Positions 18,244 to 27,460 of a stretch of DNA of 48,459 bases are shown piece after piece. The position numbers and the translations under genes were made by a program. Origin of the DNA: a bacterium BMS3Abin03 (GTDB lineage: Bacteria; Bacteroidota; Ignavibacteria; Ignavibacteriales; Ignavibacteriaceae). A model generated the notes under the pieces. It was not told the origin of the DNA. It saw nothing but the letters and a program-made list of their open reading frames with translations, and made no database searches. The stretch lies in the NCBI GenBank assembly GCA_002898075.1, contig BDSV01000045.1, forward strand, positions 1-48,459, read 5' to 3'. Within the stretch, counting starts at the first letter, position 1. Each line of letters starts with the position of its first letter.

Positions 18244-20226
18244 TTGATAAAATTTCTATCACTTTTTATTTTCTATATAGCGTTATCGCAGTCTGTTTTT
18301 GCACAGGATAACAGCGATTGTCTTATGTGCCATGAAGATAAAAATCTTAAAGGCACTAATAAAGGCAGAACATTTTCAGTATATGTGAATGAGAGAAAAT
18401 TCAACTCGTCTGTTCACGGCGACATGGAGTGTATAGACTGCCATCAAGATGTTGATCCGGAAGACCTTCCTCATAATGAAGATTTAGAGAAAGTTGATTG
18501 CGGTGTTTGTCATGGCGCTTCGGAAACAGATTACAAACAGGGTTTGCACGGGCAAGCCGAATCCCGGGGCGACCCCCTGGCACCTTCCTGTAAAAGTTGT
18601 CATGGTTATCACTATATATTACCGGTTAAGAATTTAAATTCGGCTGTTGCTCCTCTCAAAATTCCATTCCTTTGCGGGCGCTGCCACCGGGAAGGAACAA
18701 AAGTTCAGTTGCAGAGAAGAATACCGGAAGATAAAATTCTGCAAAACTATTCGTTAAGTATCCATGGTGAGGGGCTGTTAAAAAAAGGTCTCGTCGTTTC
18801 TGCTACCTGTATCTCCTGCCATTCGTCTCATAGAATTTTACCTCATACAGATCCGAGATCAACTATTGCAAGACAAAATATTGCAGCTACTTGTTCAAAG
18901 TGTCATTCGGAAATCGAAGCAGTCCATCGGAAAATAATAAGAGGCGAGCTGTGGGAAAAGGAAGCACATGTATTACCTGCCTGTGTCGATTGTCATCAGC
19001 CGCATAAAATCAGAAATGTTCTTTACGAACAGGGCATGGCGGATAAAGACTGTTTGAAATGTCACAAAAACAAGAACATAGTTTCTTCAGTCGATGGACA
19101 CTCTTTGTTTGTTGATTATAATAAAATTAAAAAATCGAAACATGCAACTGTGGCTTGCAGTCAGTGCCATTCCGAAGTAAATGCATCAAAACAACGAGCA
19201 TGCGAAACGATAGTTAATAAAGTAGATTGCACTGCATGCCATGCTGAAATTGGAGAACAATATATTACAAGCATCCACGGAATTTTAAAAGCACAGGAAA
19301 ACCCGAACGCTCCTACTTGTAAAGAGTGTCATGGAACACATTTAATTCTTGGTAAAGATGATGATACATCGCCAATATTTCCTACAAACATTCCAACGCT
19401 CTGCGCAAAGTGTCATAGGGAAGGCGAGAAAGCTGCCGTACGTTACAAAGGAACTGAAAAGAATATCATCAAGCATTATACTCAAAGTATTCATGGCAAG
19501 GGATTGATAAAAAGCGGCTTGGTTGTAACGGCAACATGTACAGATTGCCATACTGCTCATCACGAATTACCGCACGATGATCCTAAATCGTCAGTTAACC
19601 CGAAAAACATAGCTTCAACCTGCGGTAGCTGCCATCACGGAATTGAAGAACAATTCGAAAGAAGTATTCATTCACGTTTTGTAAGCAAAACAGATAAACC
19701 GCTTCCAGTATGCAACAATTGTCATAGTGCTCATACAATTAGAAGAACTGATAATAAGGGATTTGAATTGGAAATTATGCAGCAGTGCGGTAGCTGTCAT
19801 CCTAAAATTGCTGCTACTTATTTTGATACTTACCACGGTAAGGTTTCGCGGCTTGGCTATACTAAAACTGCAAAGTGTTACGATTGCCACGGTGCTCACG
19901 ATATCTTACCTGTGGATGATCCGAGATCTCACTTGAGCAGAAAAAATATAGTTAAAACCTGCCAGAAATGTCATCCGAGTGCACACAGGCAGTTTGCCGG
20001 ATATTTTACACACGCAACCCATCACGACCCGAATAAATATCCATATTTATTCTGGACATTCTGGGGAATGACCGGATTGCTGTTATTCACTTTTTTCCTC
20101 GGCGGAATTCATACTCTTCTTTGGCTGCCCCGTTCGATTCAATGGAGGAAAGAGCTTAAACGAAAGCTTAATGAAAACACGGAACCTAACCAACAAATAA
20201 AAGATCCGGATGAAAATAAAGATTAG
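18244..20226 (+). CDS. 19-haem periplasmic cytochrome c with C-terminal membrane anchor
   Basis: A 660-residue protein starting at TTG 18244; no better start lies before the signal peptide IKFLSLFIFYIALSQSVFAQ. It carries 19 CxxCH motifs and shows an internal repeat: the block IPFLCGRCHREG...LSIHGEGLLKKG around haems 5-7 resembles the block around haems 13-15. A membrane helix near residue 610 (YLFWTFWGMTGLLLFTFFLGG) anchors it, and then it ends in a charged tail. It matches the haem part of the fused protein at 3774-6896, but lacks that protein's haems 3-6 and its b domain. The b domain follows as a separate gene 50 bases on, so the two products likely form one quinol-oxidising complex. Confidence 0.85.
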   Translation: MIKFLSLFIFYIALSQSVFAQDNSDCLMCHEDKNLKGTNKGRTFSVYVNERKFNSSVHGDMECIDCHQDVDPEDLPHNEDLEKVDCGVCHGASETDYKQGLHGQAESRGDPLAPSCKSCHGYHYILPVKNLNSAVAPLKIPFLCGRCHREGTKVQLQRRIPEDKILQNYSLSIHGEGLLKKGLVVSATCISCHSSHRILPHTDPRSTIARQNIAATCSKCHSEIEAVHRKIIRGELWEKEAHVLPACVDCHQPHKIRNVLYEQGMADKDCLKCHKNKNIVSSVDGHSLFVDYNKIKKSKHATVACSQCHSEVNASKQRACETIVNKVDCTACHAEIGEQYITSIHGILKAQENPNAPTCKECHGTHLILGKDDDTSPIFPTNIPTLCAKCHREGEKAAVRYKGTEKNIIKHYTQSIHGKGLIKSGLVVTATCTDCHTAHHELPHDDPKSSVNPKNIASTCGSCHHGIEEQFERSIHSRFVSKTDKPLPVCNNCHSAHTIRRTDNKGFELEIMQQCGSCHPKIAATYFDTYHGKVSRLGYTKTAKCYDCHGAHDILPVDDPRSHLSRKNIVKTCQKCHPSAHRQFAGYFTHATHHDPNKYPYLFWTFWGMTGLLLFTFFLGGIHTLLWLPRSIQWRKELKRKLNENTEPNQQIKDPDENKD

Positions 20227-20276
20227 GAACAAAGTAAGAGAATTAGAAAAGATTAATAATTTGAATAGTTAATAAT

Positions 20277-21113
20277 ATGACAGGAACAAAAAAATATTTT
20301 TTAAGATTCAACACGTTAAACAGATCGTTACACTTTTTTATGATCATCAGCTTTTTAACTCTTTCATTAACTGGAATGAGTTTAAAATTCTCTTATACAA
20401 CCTGGGCTAAAATACTCTCCCGAATTTTCGGTGGTTTCGAATCTGCAGGATTCCTTCACAGGTTTTCAGCTATAGTTATGATTACTGTTTTTTTAATTCA
20501 CCTGATAAATCTTATTGTAGTAAAAAGAAAAGAATCCGTTTCCTGGAAGACTATGCTGTTGGGCGAAAATTCAATGTTATTTAATAAGAAAGATTTTGAG
20601 GATTTCATTGCTTCATTAAAATGGTTTGTTGGCAAAGGACCGAGACCTGAATACGGCAGGTGGACTTACTGGGAGAAGTTCGATTATTTTGCGGTTTTCT
20701 GGGGTGTTTTTGTTATCGGCTTAACAGGTTTAACACTGTGGTTTCCAGAGTTTTTTACTAGATTTATACCCGGCTGGTTTATTAACGTTGCAACTATTAT
20801 CCACAGCGATGAAGCTTTGCTTGCAACCGGATTTATATTCACTGTTCATTTTTTCAACACCCACCTGAGACCCGAAAAATTTCCCATGGATATTGTTATT
20901 TTCTCAGGAAGCGTTCCTTTAGAAGAATATAAATTAGACAGACCTGCCGAATATAAAAAATTAGTAGAAAGCGGGGAACTGGAAAAATATTTATCGGATC
21001 CTCAGCCGTCTATTGTTCTCATAGCTATGAAAATATTTGGATGGGCAGCCCTTATTACTGGTTTTAGTGTAATTATTTGGATAATTTATGCTATGTTATT
21101 TTCTTACAGATAA
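20277..21113 (+). CDS. b-type cytochrome subunit (b561/FdnI-like) of the multihaem complex
   Basis: A 278-residue inner-membrane protein with about five membrane helices. The histidines expected to bind two b haems are in RSLHF, LHRFSA, LIHLIN and IIHSDEALLATGFIFTVHFF. It is closely similar to the C-terminal third of the 1040-residue fused protein, including NVATIIHSDEALL, FFNTH and the C-terminal IVIFSGSVPLEEYK block. It lies 50 bases after the 19-haem gene and 20 bases before the heptahaem gene, so all three are probably one transcript. It should pass electrons from menaquinol to the 19-haem subunit. Confidence 0.86.
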   Translation: MTGTKKYFLRFNTLNRSLHFFMIISFLTLSLTGMSLKFSYTTWAKILSRIFGGFESAGFLHRFSAIVMITVFLIHLINLIVVKRKESVSWKTMLLGENSMLFNKKDFEDFIASLKWFVGKGPRPEYGRWTYWEKFDYFAVFWGVFVIGLTGLTLWFPEFFTRFIPGWFINVATIIHSDEALLATGFIFTVHFFNTHLRPEKFPMDIVIFSGSVPLEEYKLDRPAEYKKLVESGELEKYLSDPQPSIVLIAMKIFGWAALITGFSVIIWIIYAMLFSYR

Positions 21114-21132
21114 AAATTAACTGAATTAACGA

Positions 21133-22626
21133 TTGAGAAAAAAACTTCCAACATATTTTTATAACCCCGTTACCTTAACGGGAATGTATCTTAGCTTAAT
21201 AAGTCTGGGGTTAATAGTCTTTCTTACTATTATAGAACTACTTGCCAGCGAAACAAAACCCTATATGGGTATCATAACATTTATTATTCTTCCCTTTTTT
21301 CTTATTATAGGCATACTACTAATTATTTATGGCATCAAGCGAGAAAGAAAACTTGAAAAGAAAGGGAAAGTCCGATATAGATTATTACCGGTCATCGACT
21401 TGAATAATCCCAGGCATCGTAAGATATTAACATATTTCATATTCGGTGCCCTGTTTTTAATTATATTTTCTGCCTTTGGAAGCTATAAAGCTTATGAATA
21501 CACAGATTCCGATCAATTTTGTGGTACAACCTGTCATACTGTTATGAATCCGGAATACACGGCTTTTAAATATTCTCCTCATGCAAGAGTTCACTGCGTC
21601 GATTGTCATATAGGTTCGGGTGCGCAATGGTACATCAGGTCTAAATTATCCGGCGCTTACCAGGTTTATGCAGTTCTTTTCAACAAATATACAAAACCGA
21701 TTAAGACACCGATTACTAACCTGCGTCCTGCGCAAGCAACATGTGAGCAATGCCATTGGCCCAAAGTTTTTCTCAGTGAAAAATTAAGAAAAATAACATA
21801 TTTTTTATCAGATGAAAAAAATACAAAATGGTCAATCGATTTATTAATGAAAATTGGAGGTGGAAATTTTGAATCCGGTCAGACTTCGGGAATTCATTGG
21901 CATATGAATATTGCAAACGAAGTGAAATATTATGCATCCGATGATCGTCGCCAGGTAATTCCCTATGTAAGGGTAAAGCATGAAAACGGAGAAGTTACAG
22001 TATATCGCAGTACAGACGAAAAATTTGACGAAAGTAAAATAAGCGAAGCAAATCTAAAAAAAATGGATTGTATAGATTGCCATAACAGACCGACCCATAT
22101 TTTCCATTATCCCAATACTTCGATTGATGATTTAATGTCTATCGGCTGGGTGGACCCGGATTTACCTTACATAAAATCAGTTGCTGTCGAGGCTTTAGAT
22201 AAAGGTTACAGCACAAAAAAAATCGGTTTAGACAGTATTGGAATTACAATTAAAACTTTCTATGAAAAAAACTATCCTGAAATTGCAAAGAAGAAACAAG
22301 ATAAAATAGAAAGAGCTATTTATGAAACCAGGAGAACTTATGAAAGAAATTATTTCCCATCAATGAATGTAAGCTGGAAAGTTTATCCGAATAATATAGG
22401 ACATCTTTATTCCAACGGATGTTTTCGCTGCCACGATGGAAATCATGTTAGTGACAACGGGAAGGTCCTTTCGAGGGACTGTAACACTTGTCATACTATT
22501 CTTGCTCAAAAGTTTGAAAAAGAATCATTAAGAATTTCTTTGGGCGGGATAAATTATAAACATCCTGTTGATATCGGTGAGGCATGGAAAGATACTGATT
22601 GTGATGTTTGTCACGGTCCCGATTAA
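21133..22626 (+). CDS. Membrane-anchored heptahaem NapC/NirT-like cytochrome c, first copy
   Basis: A 497-residue protein from TTG 21133. Three hydrophobic helices lie near residues 15-35, 45-67 and 96-116. The periplasmic part then carries seven haem-binding motifs, the first being FCGTTCH (CX3CH) and the others CVDCH, CEQCH, CIDCH, CFRCH, CNTCH and CDVCH. PEYTAFKYSPHARVHCVDCH resembles the start of NapC/NirT quinol-oxidising cytochromes. It should take electrons from menaquinol and hand them to periplasmic carriers. A close paralogue follows at 23193. Two motifs near the C-terminus, CFRCHDG and CNTCH, extend beyond the tetrahaem family core. Confidence 0.85.
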   Translation: MRKKLPTYFYNPVTLTGMYLSLISLGLIVFLTIIELLASETKPYMGIITFIILPFFLIIGILLIIYGIKRERKLEKKGKVRYRLLPVIDLNNPRHRKILTYFIFGALFLIIFSAFGSYKAYEYTDSDQFCGTTCHTVMNPEYTAFKYSPHARVHCVDCHIGSGAQWYIRSKLSGAYQVYAVLFNKYTKPIKTPITNLRPAQATCEQCHWPKVFLSEKLRKITYFLSDEKNTKWSIDLLMKIGGGNFESGQTSGIHWHMNIANEVKYYASDDRRQVIPYVRVKHENGEVTVYRSTDEKFDESKISEANLKKMDCIDCHNRPTHIFHYPNTSIDDLMSIGWVDPDLPYIKSVAVEALDKGYSTKKIGLDSIGITIKTFYEKNYPEIAKKKQDKIERAIYETRRTYERNYFPSMNVSWKVYPNNIGHLYSNGCFRCHDGNHVSDNGKVLSRDCNTCHTILAQKFEKESLRISLGGINYKHPVDIGEAWKDTDCDVCHGPD

Positions 22627-22872
22627 TAATTTAAAACAAATCGAAAGGATAATATTTTTTTTATGAAGGTAATCATTAAAGATTAAAAAAAATCTCTACC
22701 AGTTTTTTGCTCTATGCACTATTTTAATTGGTTTTCGGATTTTTCAATAAACTCATCTCTTTTTACATGTCCCGACTTTTGCGGGAAGAGAGAATAAAGG
22801 CGAGTTTATAATAAAACCGAAATCCGAAAACCAATTTTTAAAAGGTATATCTTTAAACAATGAGAAACGATA
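22627..22872. other. Intergenic junction of the duplication
   Basis: AT-rich spacer between the first heptahaem gene and the broken b-type copy. It contains the 111-bp inverted-repeat element at 22726-22836 and otherwise nothing recognisable. Confidence 0.6.
22726..22836 (+). repeat. Miniature inverted-repeat-like element, copy B
   Basis: A 111-bp element with perfect 17-base inverted ends: AATTGGTTTTCGGATTT at 22726-22742 and its exact reverse complement at 22820-22836. Inside are further pairing blocks, ATAAACTC and GAGTTTAT, and CCCG/CGGG around ACTTTTG. The whole can fold into a long hairpin. It has no coding capacity and no clear target-site duplication. A second copy in reverse orientation lies at 7060-7160. 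Confidence 0.8.
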
Positions 22873-23169
22873 AAACTTTACTTGCAACCGGATTTATATT
22901 CACTATTAATTTTTTCAACAAACATCTACTGCCTGAAAAATTCTCCAGGGATACTGTTATTTTTCGGGGAAGCGTTCTTTAAAAGAATACAAATTAGATA
23001 GACCCGCCGAATAAAAAAAATTAGCAGAAGGCGAAGAACCGGAAAAATATTTGCCGGATTTTTAAATGTATGTTGCTCTCATTGCGATGAAAATATTTGG
23101 CTGGGCAGCCCTTATTACTGGCTTTAATATAATTATTTGGATAATTTACATAATATTATTTTCTTATAA
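22873..23169 (+). pseudogene. Broken copy of the b-type cytochrome 3' end
   Basis: The DNA matches 20813-21113 of the intact b-type gene, from CTTGCAACCGGATTTATATT (22881 here, 20819 there) to the end. It contains small indels, a changed stop-codon region and internal stop codons, such as the TTAAAAGAATAC block at 22979-22990 in place of TTAGAAGAATAT. No start codon or 5' part is left. It lies directly before the second heptahaem gene, just as the intact gene lies before the first. It is the left end of a tandem duplication that has decayed because it was incomplete. Confidence 0.85.
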
Positions 23170-23192
23170 TTTACAATTAATTGAATTAGAAA

Positions 23193-24689
23193 ATGAGAAA
23201 AAAACTCCCGACATATTTTTATAACCCCTTTTCCTTTTCAGGATACAGCATTTCCATAATTAGTTTTGGCTTAATAATTTTCTTAACTATTATCGAGCTG
23301 CTATCCCCTGAAACTAAGCCCTACATGGGTATAATTACATTTATTATTCTGCCGTTCTTTCTTGTCGTAGGAATAGTTCTTTCCGTTTACGGTGTCGTAC
23401 GCGAACGAAAACGACTGAAAAAAGGAATTTCAAGAGCGTATCTTCTGCCGCTGATAGATCTTAATAGCCCGAAGCATAGAAAAATAGCAGTACGTTTTAC
23501 GCTGGGACTTATATTCTTTTTATTGATTTCAGCATTTGTAACATATAAAGCATACGAGTTTACCGAAACGGATGAGTTTTGCGGAACTATATGTCACTCA
23601 GTTATGTCGCCCGAGTATTCGGCTTACGAATTTTCGCCTCATGCCCGGGTAAAGTGTGTCGAATGTCATATAGGTTCGGGCGCCGAATGGTATATTCGCT
23701 CTAAACTATCCGGTGCTTACCAGGTTTATGCGGTTCTCTTTAACACTTATACCAAACCAATTGAAACCCCGATAGTAAATTTACGACCGGCACAGGGAAC
23801 CTGCGAACAATGTCATTGGCCGAAACATTTTCTTGGAGAAAAGCGAAGAGAATTTACTTATTTCCTTTCAGATGAGCGAAACACTAGATGGTCTATAAAT
23901 CTTTTAATGAAAACAGGCGGCGGTAATATCGAAGCAGGTCCTACCTCGGGGATACACTGGCATATGAACATTTCATATAAATTAATGTACTATCCTTCAG
24001 ATAGGGAAAGGCAGGATATTCCCTGGGTAAGTGCTCAGGATACCACAGGTAAAGTTACTATTTATAAGAATATAGAATCCGACTTCAATTTCGCTGAAAT
24101 GGATTCGACAAAGCTTAGAAGAATGGATTGTATCGATTGTCATAATCGCCCAAGCCATATTTATTATAACCCTTCATCGTCGGTTAACCTTGCAATGGTT
24201 CAGGGATGGGAAAATCCGGATCTTCCATTTATAAAATCTGTATCGGTTGAAGCACTAGAAAAGAATTATAGTACAAAAGTAATTGCCCTGGATAGTATCT
24301 CTATTTTTGTTGAAGATTTTTATAGTTCTAACTACCCGGATATTTTTAGAAATAACAAATCGGATATTGAAGCCGCTATTAAGGAAATACAAAAAATATA
24401 TACAAGAAACTACTACCCATCAATGGGCGTTAGCTGGAAAAAATTTCCAAATAATATCGGGCATCTTTATTATAAAGGATGTTTCAGATGCCATGACGGA
24501 AAACATGTGAGTGATGATGGAAAAGTACTTTCAAGAGATTGTAACACCTGCCATATAATCCTCGCTCAAAAGTTCGAGAAGGATGCGTTAAGAATTTCTT
24601 TGGGTGGAATAGATTATAAACATCCTGTTAATATTGGTGCGGCATGGAAAAATACCAATTGTTATGTTTGTCATGGTGTTGAAGAATAA
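23193..24689 (+). CDS. Membrane-anchored heptahaem NapC/NirT-like cytochrome c, second copy
   Basis: A 498-residue paralogue of the protein at 21133-22626 with the same three helices and the same seven haem motifs, including FCGTICH as the CX3CH first motif, and the same WPK and IDCHNRP surroundings. Similarity runs through the whole length, so it arose by duplication of the preceding gene. The region ENPDLPFIKSVSVEALEKNY differs modestly from its twin, which suggests it is still functional. This copy starts at ATG where the twin has TTG. It probably oxidises menaquinol like the first copy, perhaps at another potential or for another partner. Confidence 0.85.
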   Translation: MRKKLPTYFYNPFSFSGYSISIISFGLIIFLTIIELLSPETKPYMGIITFIILPFFLVVGIVLSVYGVVRERKRLKKGISRAYLLPLIDLNSPKHRKIAVRFTLGLIFFLLISAFVTYKAYEFTETDEFCGTICHSVMSPEYSAYEFSPHARVKCVECHIGSGAEWYIRSKLSGAYQVYAVLFNTYTKPIETPIVNLRPAQGTCEQCHWPKHFLGEKRREFTYFLSDERNTRWSINLLMKTGGGNIEAGPTSGIHWHMNISYKLMYYPSDRERQDIPWVSAQDTTGKVTIYKNIESDFNFAEMDSTKLRRMDCIDCHNRPSHIYYNPSSSVNLAMVQGWENPDLPFIKSVSVEALEKNYSTKVIALDSISIFVEDFYSSNYPDIFRNNKSDIEAAIKEIQKIYTRNYYPSMGVSWKKFPNNIGHLYYKGCFRCHDGKHVSDDGKVLSRDCNTCHIILAQKFEKDALRISLGGIDYKHPVNIGAAWKNTNCYVCHGVEE

Positions 24690-25821
24690 GTTAAAGCCAG
24701 TTAAAAAATATAGAGTTCTTCAGATGAATATTTATTACAAATTCAGGAGTCCGCTCTAAAAATACATGTTTAACAAAATTTTGTTTTGTCCTTATTTAAA
24801 AGCCGACTCGATTTTCTCATAATTAAATTTTTCAAACCCGGCTCATCAATTATTAGTAAAAAACTCTCCCACAAACCATAGAATATTTCACCCCCGGCAG
24901 GATTCTTTATCTCTTATTCTGTTTTTTATTAATCGGGCTGGAGGCGGCAAAAGCCACCGTCCCCACACACCACCCGGCATACAGACTACGTAACACGGCG
25001 GTTTCCATTTACTTTTACTAACTCATTCTTGCTTCTAAAGATTCTAACCCCTGTTGGGTAAACCATTGTTAATTCAGGTTTCCACAATCTATTATCTCCT
25101 CTAAGATTTTGATTGTCAAGGTTCGCTGTCTTCTCTATTCCGGGTACAGTTCATCTGCTGGAAAATCATCTCTAATTTTCCGGGCGGTCTGTAGTTTTAC
25201 AGCTTTACAAGCTTCGCTTCTTAACAACCCCGCAAGAGGTGATATGTTTTTAACACGGTGATAAATTAAGCTTAGAAAAAAAACGTGAGGGGTAATATGT
25301 TTTTCCTAATTATTTATATTTCCATTTAAACCTTAACACGGCAATCCGAAAAAAAAACACAAACATTGATATACATATTTCGAAAGTTTAAAAGGTATAG
25401 TATTAGCGCTTAAATCTTTTATCTTCTTACTTTAATATTATTCTTAAGAGTTCCATGCGTAATGCTTTATCTTTTAATACTGAGAAACATGGTGCTTTAC
25501 AATTCTCAATCCTGAAATTATTTTATTTAAATCAATAAAATAGTTGGGATACGAATATTATTTATTTACAACAATTATTGGTGATAATTCTTTGATTAAT
25601 AACAAATGAAAATAAAATGCAATTATACAAACGAAAAACTTTTTATAATAAAATATGTGCAAATCTTTGTGAATCCGAATATTATAATGAAAAATTTTTC
25701 ATAATTACTTATTAATAAAAAAATATTTGAAGATTTTGTATCTTACTCCACGATTTTAAAAAAAATCCGTATTTTAATATATTAATTAGAGAGTTAGTAG
25801 ATAAAATTGTGAGGAATTGTA
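24690..25821. other. 1.1 kb gene-poor stretch before the Rieske operon
   Basis: No credible open reading frame. The left part (24931-25260) resembles a degraded group II intron on the minus strand, listed separately. The right part (25261-25821) is very AT-rich and should hold the promoter of the nine-gene run that starts at 25822. No clear -33/-7 pair or regulator site could be picked out. Confidence 0.55.
24932..25260 (-). mobile_element. Degraded ORF-less group II intron, 3' part
   Basis: Read on the minus strand, GCCGTGTTACG-TAGT-CTGTATGCCGGGTGGTGTG (24967-25001, given in pieces) folds like domain V: ACCGCC pairs with GGTGGT, and TACG with TGTA around a short loop. It is followed by GGGGACGGTGGC-TTTT-GCCGCCTCC (24934-24966), which looks like the domain VI hairpin, and by AGCCCGATT, like the AY-type 3' end. 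Upstream, GTTGTTAAGAAGCGAAGC and GCTGTAAAACTACAG resemble earlier intron domains, but no reverse transcriptase frame exists. It is probably a deleted, inactive remnant. The call rests on eye-folded pairing. Confidence 0.5.
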
Positions 25822-26253
25822 ATGTCAACTAACAGAAGAAAATTCTTAAATATACTTTTAGGAATCGGTGGAATCGGAGGCTTAACGATATTAACCTACC
25901 CTATTTTATCATACCTAATACCTCCCAAATCCCCTAAACCAAAGGTTAATTCAGTAAAAGCGGGTTCGGCAACAGCATTTCCCGCAAACAGTTATAAAAT
26001 TATTAAATTCGGAAGGAAACCTGTTATATTAGTCAAAACCGATCAGGGGAAATTTGTTGCACTATCTGCTACATGTACCCATCTTGACTGCATTGTTCAG
26101 TATAAAAAAGACACAAAACAAATTTGGTGTGCCTGCCATAATGGAATTTATGATTTAAACGGCAGGAATGTTTCAGGACCTCCACCAAGACCATTAAAAA
26201 GTTTTGCAGTCAAAATTGTAAAAGACGAAATAATAATAACTCAAGCAGGGTAA
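25822..26253 (+). CDS. Rieske iron-sulfur protein of a cytochrome bc complex
   Basis: A 143-residue protein with an N-terminal NRRKFLNILLG segment that looks like a twin-arginine signal-anchor, then a periplasmic Rieske domain. The [2Fe-2S] ligands are in CTHLDC (Cys85, His87) and CACHNG (Cys103, His106), with Cys90 and Cys105 as the expected stabilising disulfide. It accepts one electron from menaquinol at the Qo site of the cytochrome b that starts one base after its stop codon. First gene of a nine-gene run. Confidence 0.92.
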   Translation: MSTNRRKFLNILLGIGGIGGLTILTYPILSYLIPPKSPKPKVNSVKAGSATAFPANSYKIIKFGRKPVILVKTDQGKFVALSATCTHLDCIVQYKKDTKQIWCACHNGIYDLNGRNVSGPPPRPLKSFAVKIVKDEIIITQAG

Positions 26254-26254
26254 T

Positions 26255-27349
26255 ATGTTCAAAAACTCATTTTCTAAATTAGTCAATTGGTTAGACACTC
26301 GTTACGATCTCAGCCCGGTAAAAGAACTCATTCAACATAAAAAAGTACCCCTTCATAAATTTTCTATGTTTTACTACTTAGGCGGTATAGCATTATTTCT
26401 GTTTATAGTGCAGGTTATAACGGGAATATTACTTTTAATGTATTACAAGCCGGGTGAAGAAAGTGCGTTTGAAAGTGTAAGATTTATCGTTACCGAAGTT
26501 AATTTCGGATGGCTTGTCCGCAATATACATAGCTGGTCGGCTAACCTTATGATCTTTTTTGCGTTTGCTCATATGTTCAGTGTTTATTTTACCAAAGCTT
26601 TCAAAAAGCCGCGTGAATTAACATGGGTTACCGGCTTTTTATTATTGGCTTTAGGTATGGGATTCGGGTTCAGCGGTTACTTATTACCGTGGAATGAATT
26701 AGCTTTTTTTGCTACAAAGGTAGGTACCGATATCGCCGGTGCCATACCGATAGTTGGCTCGACTATTAAAGAAGTTTTAAGAGGCGGAGATGATGTTACG
26801 GGAGCAACGCTTTCAAGATTTTATGGAATTCACGTTGCAATTCTGCCTTTGCTGTTTACCTTCTTATTAACAATGCACCTGTTCTTTATTCAGAAACAAG
26901 GGATGCACGAACCGGATAGTTTTAAGAAACTACCGGAAGATAAAAAAAGATATACTCCATTCTTTCCCAATTTTGCACTGAAAGATGCATTACTCTGGTT
27001 GGTTGTTTTCAATATCCTGCTTCTCCTTGCGTTAATCTTTCCCTGGGAATTAGGAATAAAAGCTGATCCGTTCGCTTCGGCTCCTGCCGGAATAAAACCA
27101 GAGTGGTATTTCATGTTTATGTTTCAAACATTAAAGTTTATTCCTGCTCACGTTCTTTTTATAGAGGGTGAAATATTAGGGATTCTCGGCTTTGGAGTTG
27201 CGGGTTTAGTTTGGTTATTCGTTCCTTTTATAAAAATTAAAGAAAAATTCAATTCTAAATTCGATCTGATGAAATGGATTGGCATTGTTATAATTGTTTA
27301 CATGATACTTTTAACAATTTTTGGTTATGTAAGTTCATCTACAGCGTGA
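26255..27349 (+). CDS. Cytochrome b (menaquinol:cytochrome c oxidoreductase)
   Basis: A 364-residue membrane protein with about eight helices. The haem b ligands are the pairs His-SWSANLMIFFAFA-His and IHVAILPLLFTFLLTMH; the second spacing is 14 residues, as in cytochrome b6 and menaquinol complexes, not 13 as in mitochondrial cytochrome b. The PEWYF Qo motif is present at KPEWYFMFMFQTLK. The b6 and subunit IV halves are thus joined in one chain. Translation is probably coupled to the Rieske gene. The third, c-type member of the complex may be the pentahaem protein that follows. Confidence 0.92.
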   Translation: MFKNSFSKLVNWLDTRYDLSPVKELIQHKKVPLHKFSMFYYLGGIALFLFIVQVITGILLLMYYKPGEESAFESVRFIVTEVNFGWLVRNIHSWSANLMIFFAFAHMFSVYFTKAFKKPRELTWVTGFLLLALGMGFGFSGYLLPWNELAFFATKVGTDIAGAIPIVGSTIKEVLRGGDDVTGATLSRFYGIHVAILPLLFTFLLTMHLFFIQKQGMHEPDSFKKLPEDKKRYTPFFPNFALKDALLWLVVFNILLLLALIFPWELGIKADPFASAPAGIKPEWYFMFMFQTLKFIPAHVLFIEGEILGILGFGVAGLVWLFVPFIKIKEKFNSKFDLMKWIGIVIIVYMILLTIFGYVSSSTA

Positions 27350-27460
27350 GCATGAAACTTACAGTAAATTTTATGTGATACTTTATTATTCCCGGTTAGT
27401 TATCATTCGGTAAACAACTAATTCGAGGGAATGTGTTTAACAACATTAAGGATTAATCAA

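Noticed and set aside
16067-20226. CRISPR-like regular repeats
   Set aside because: The regularity is from repeated haem-binding codons and internal protein duplications; the DNA repeats are not exact and are not separated by unique spacers.
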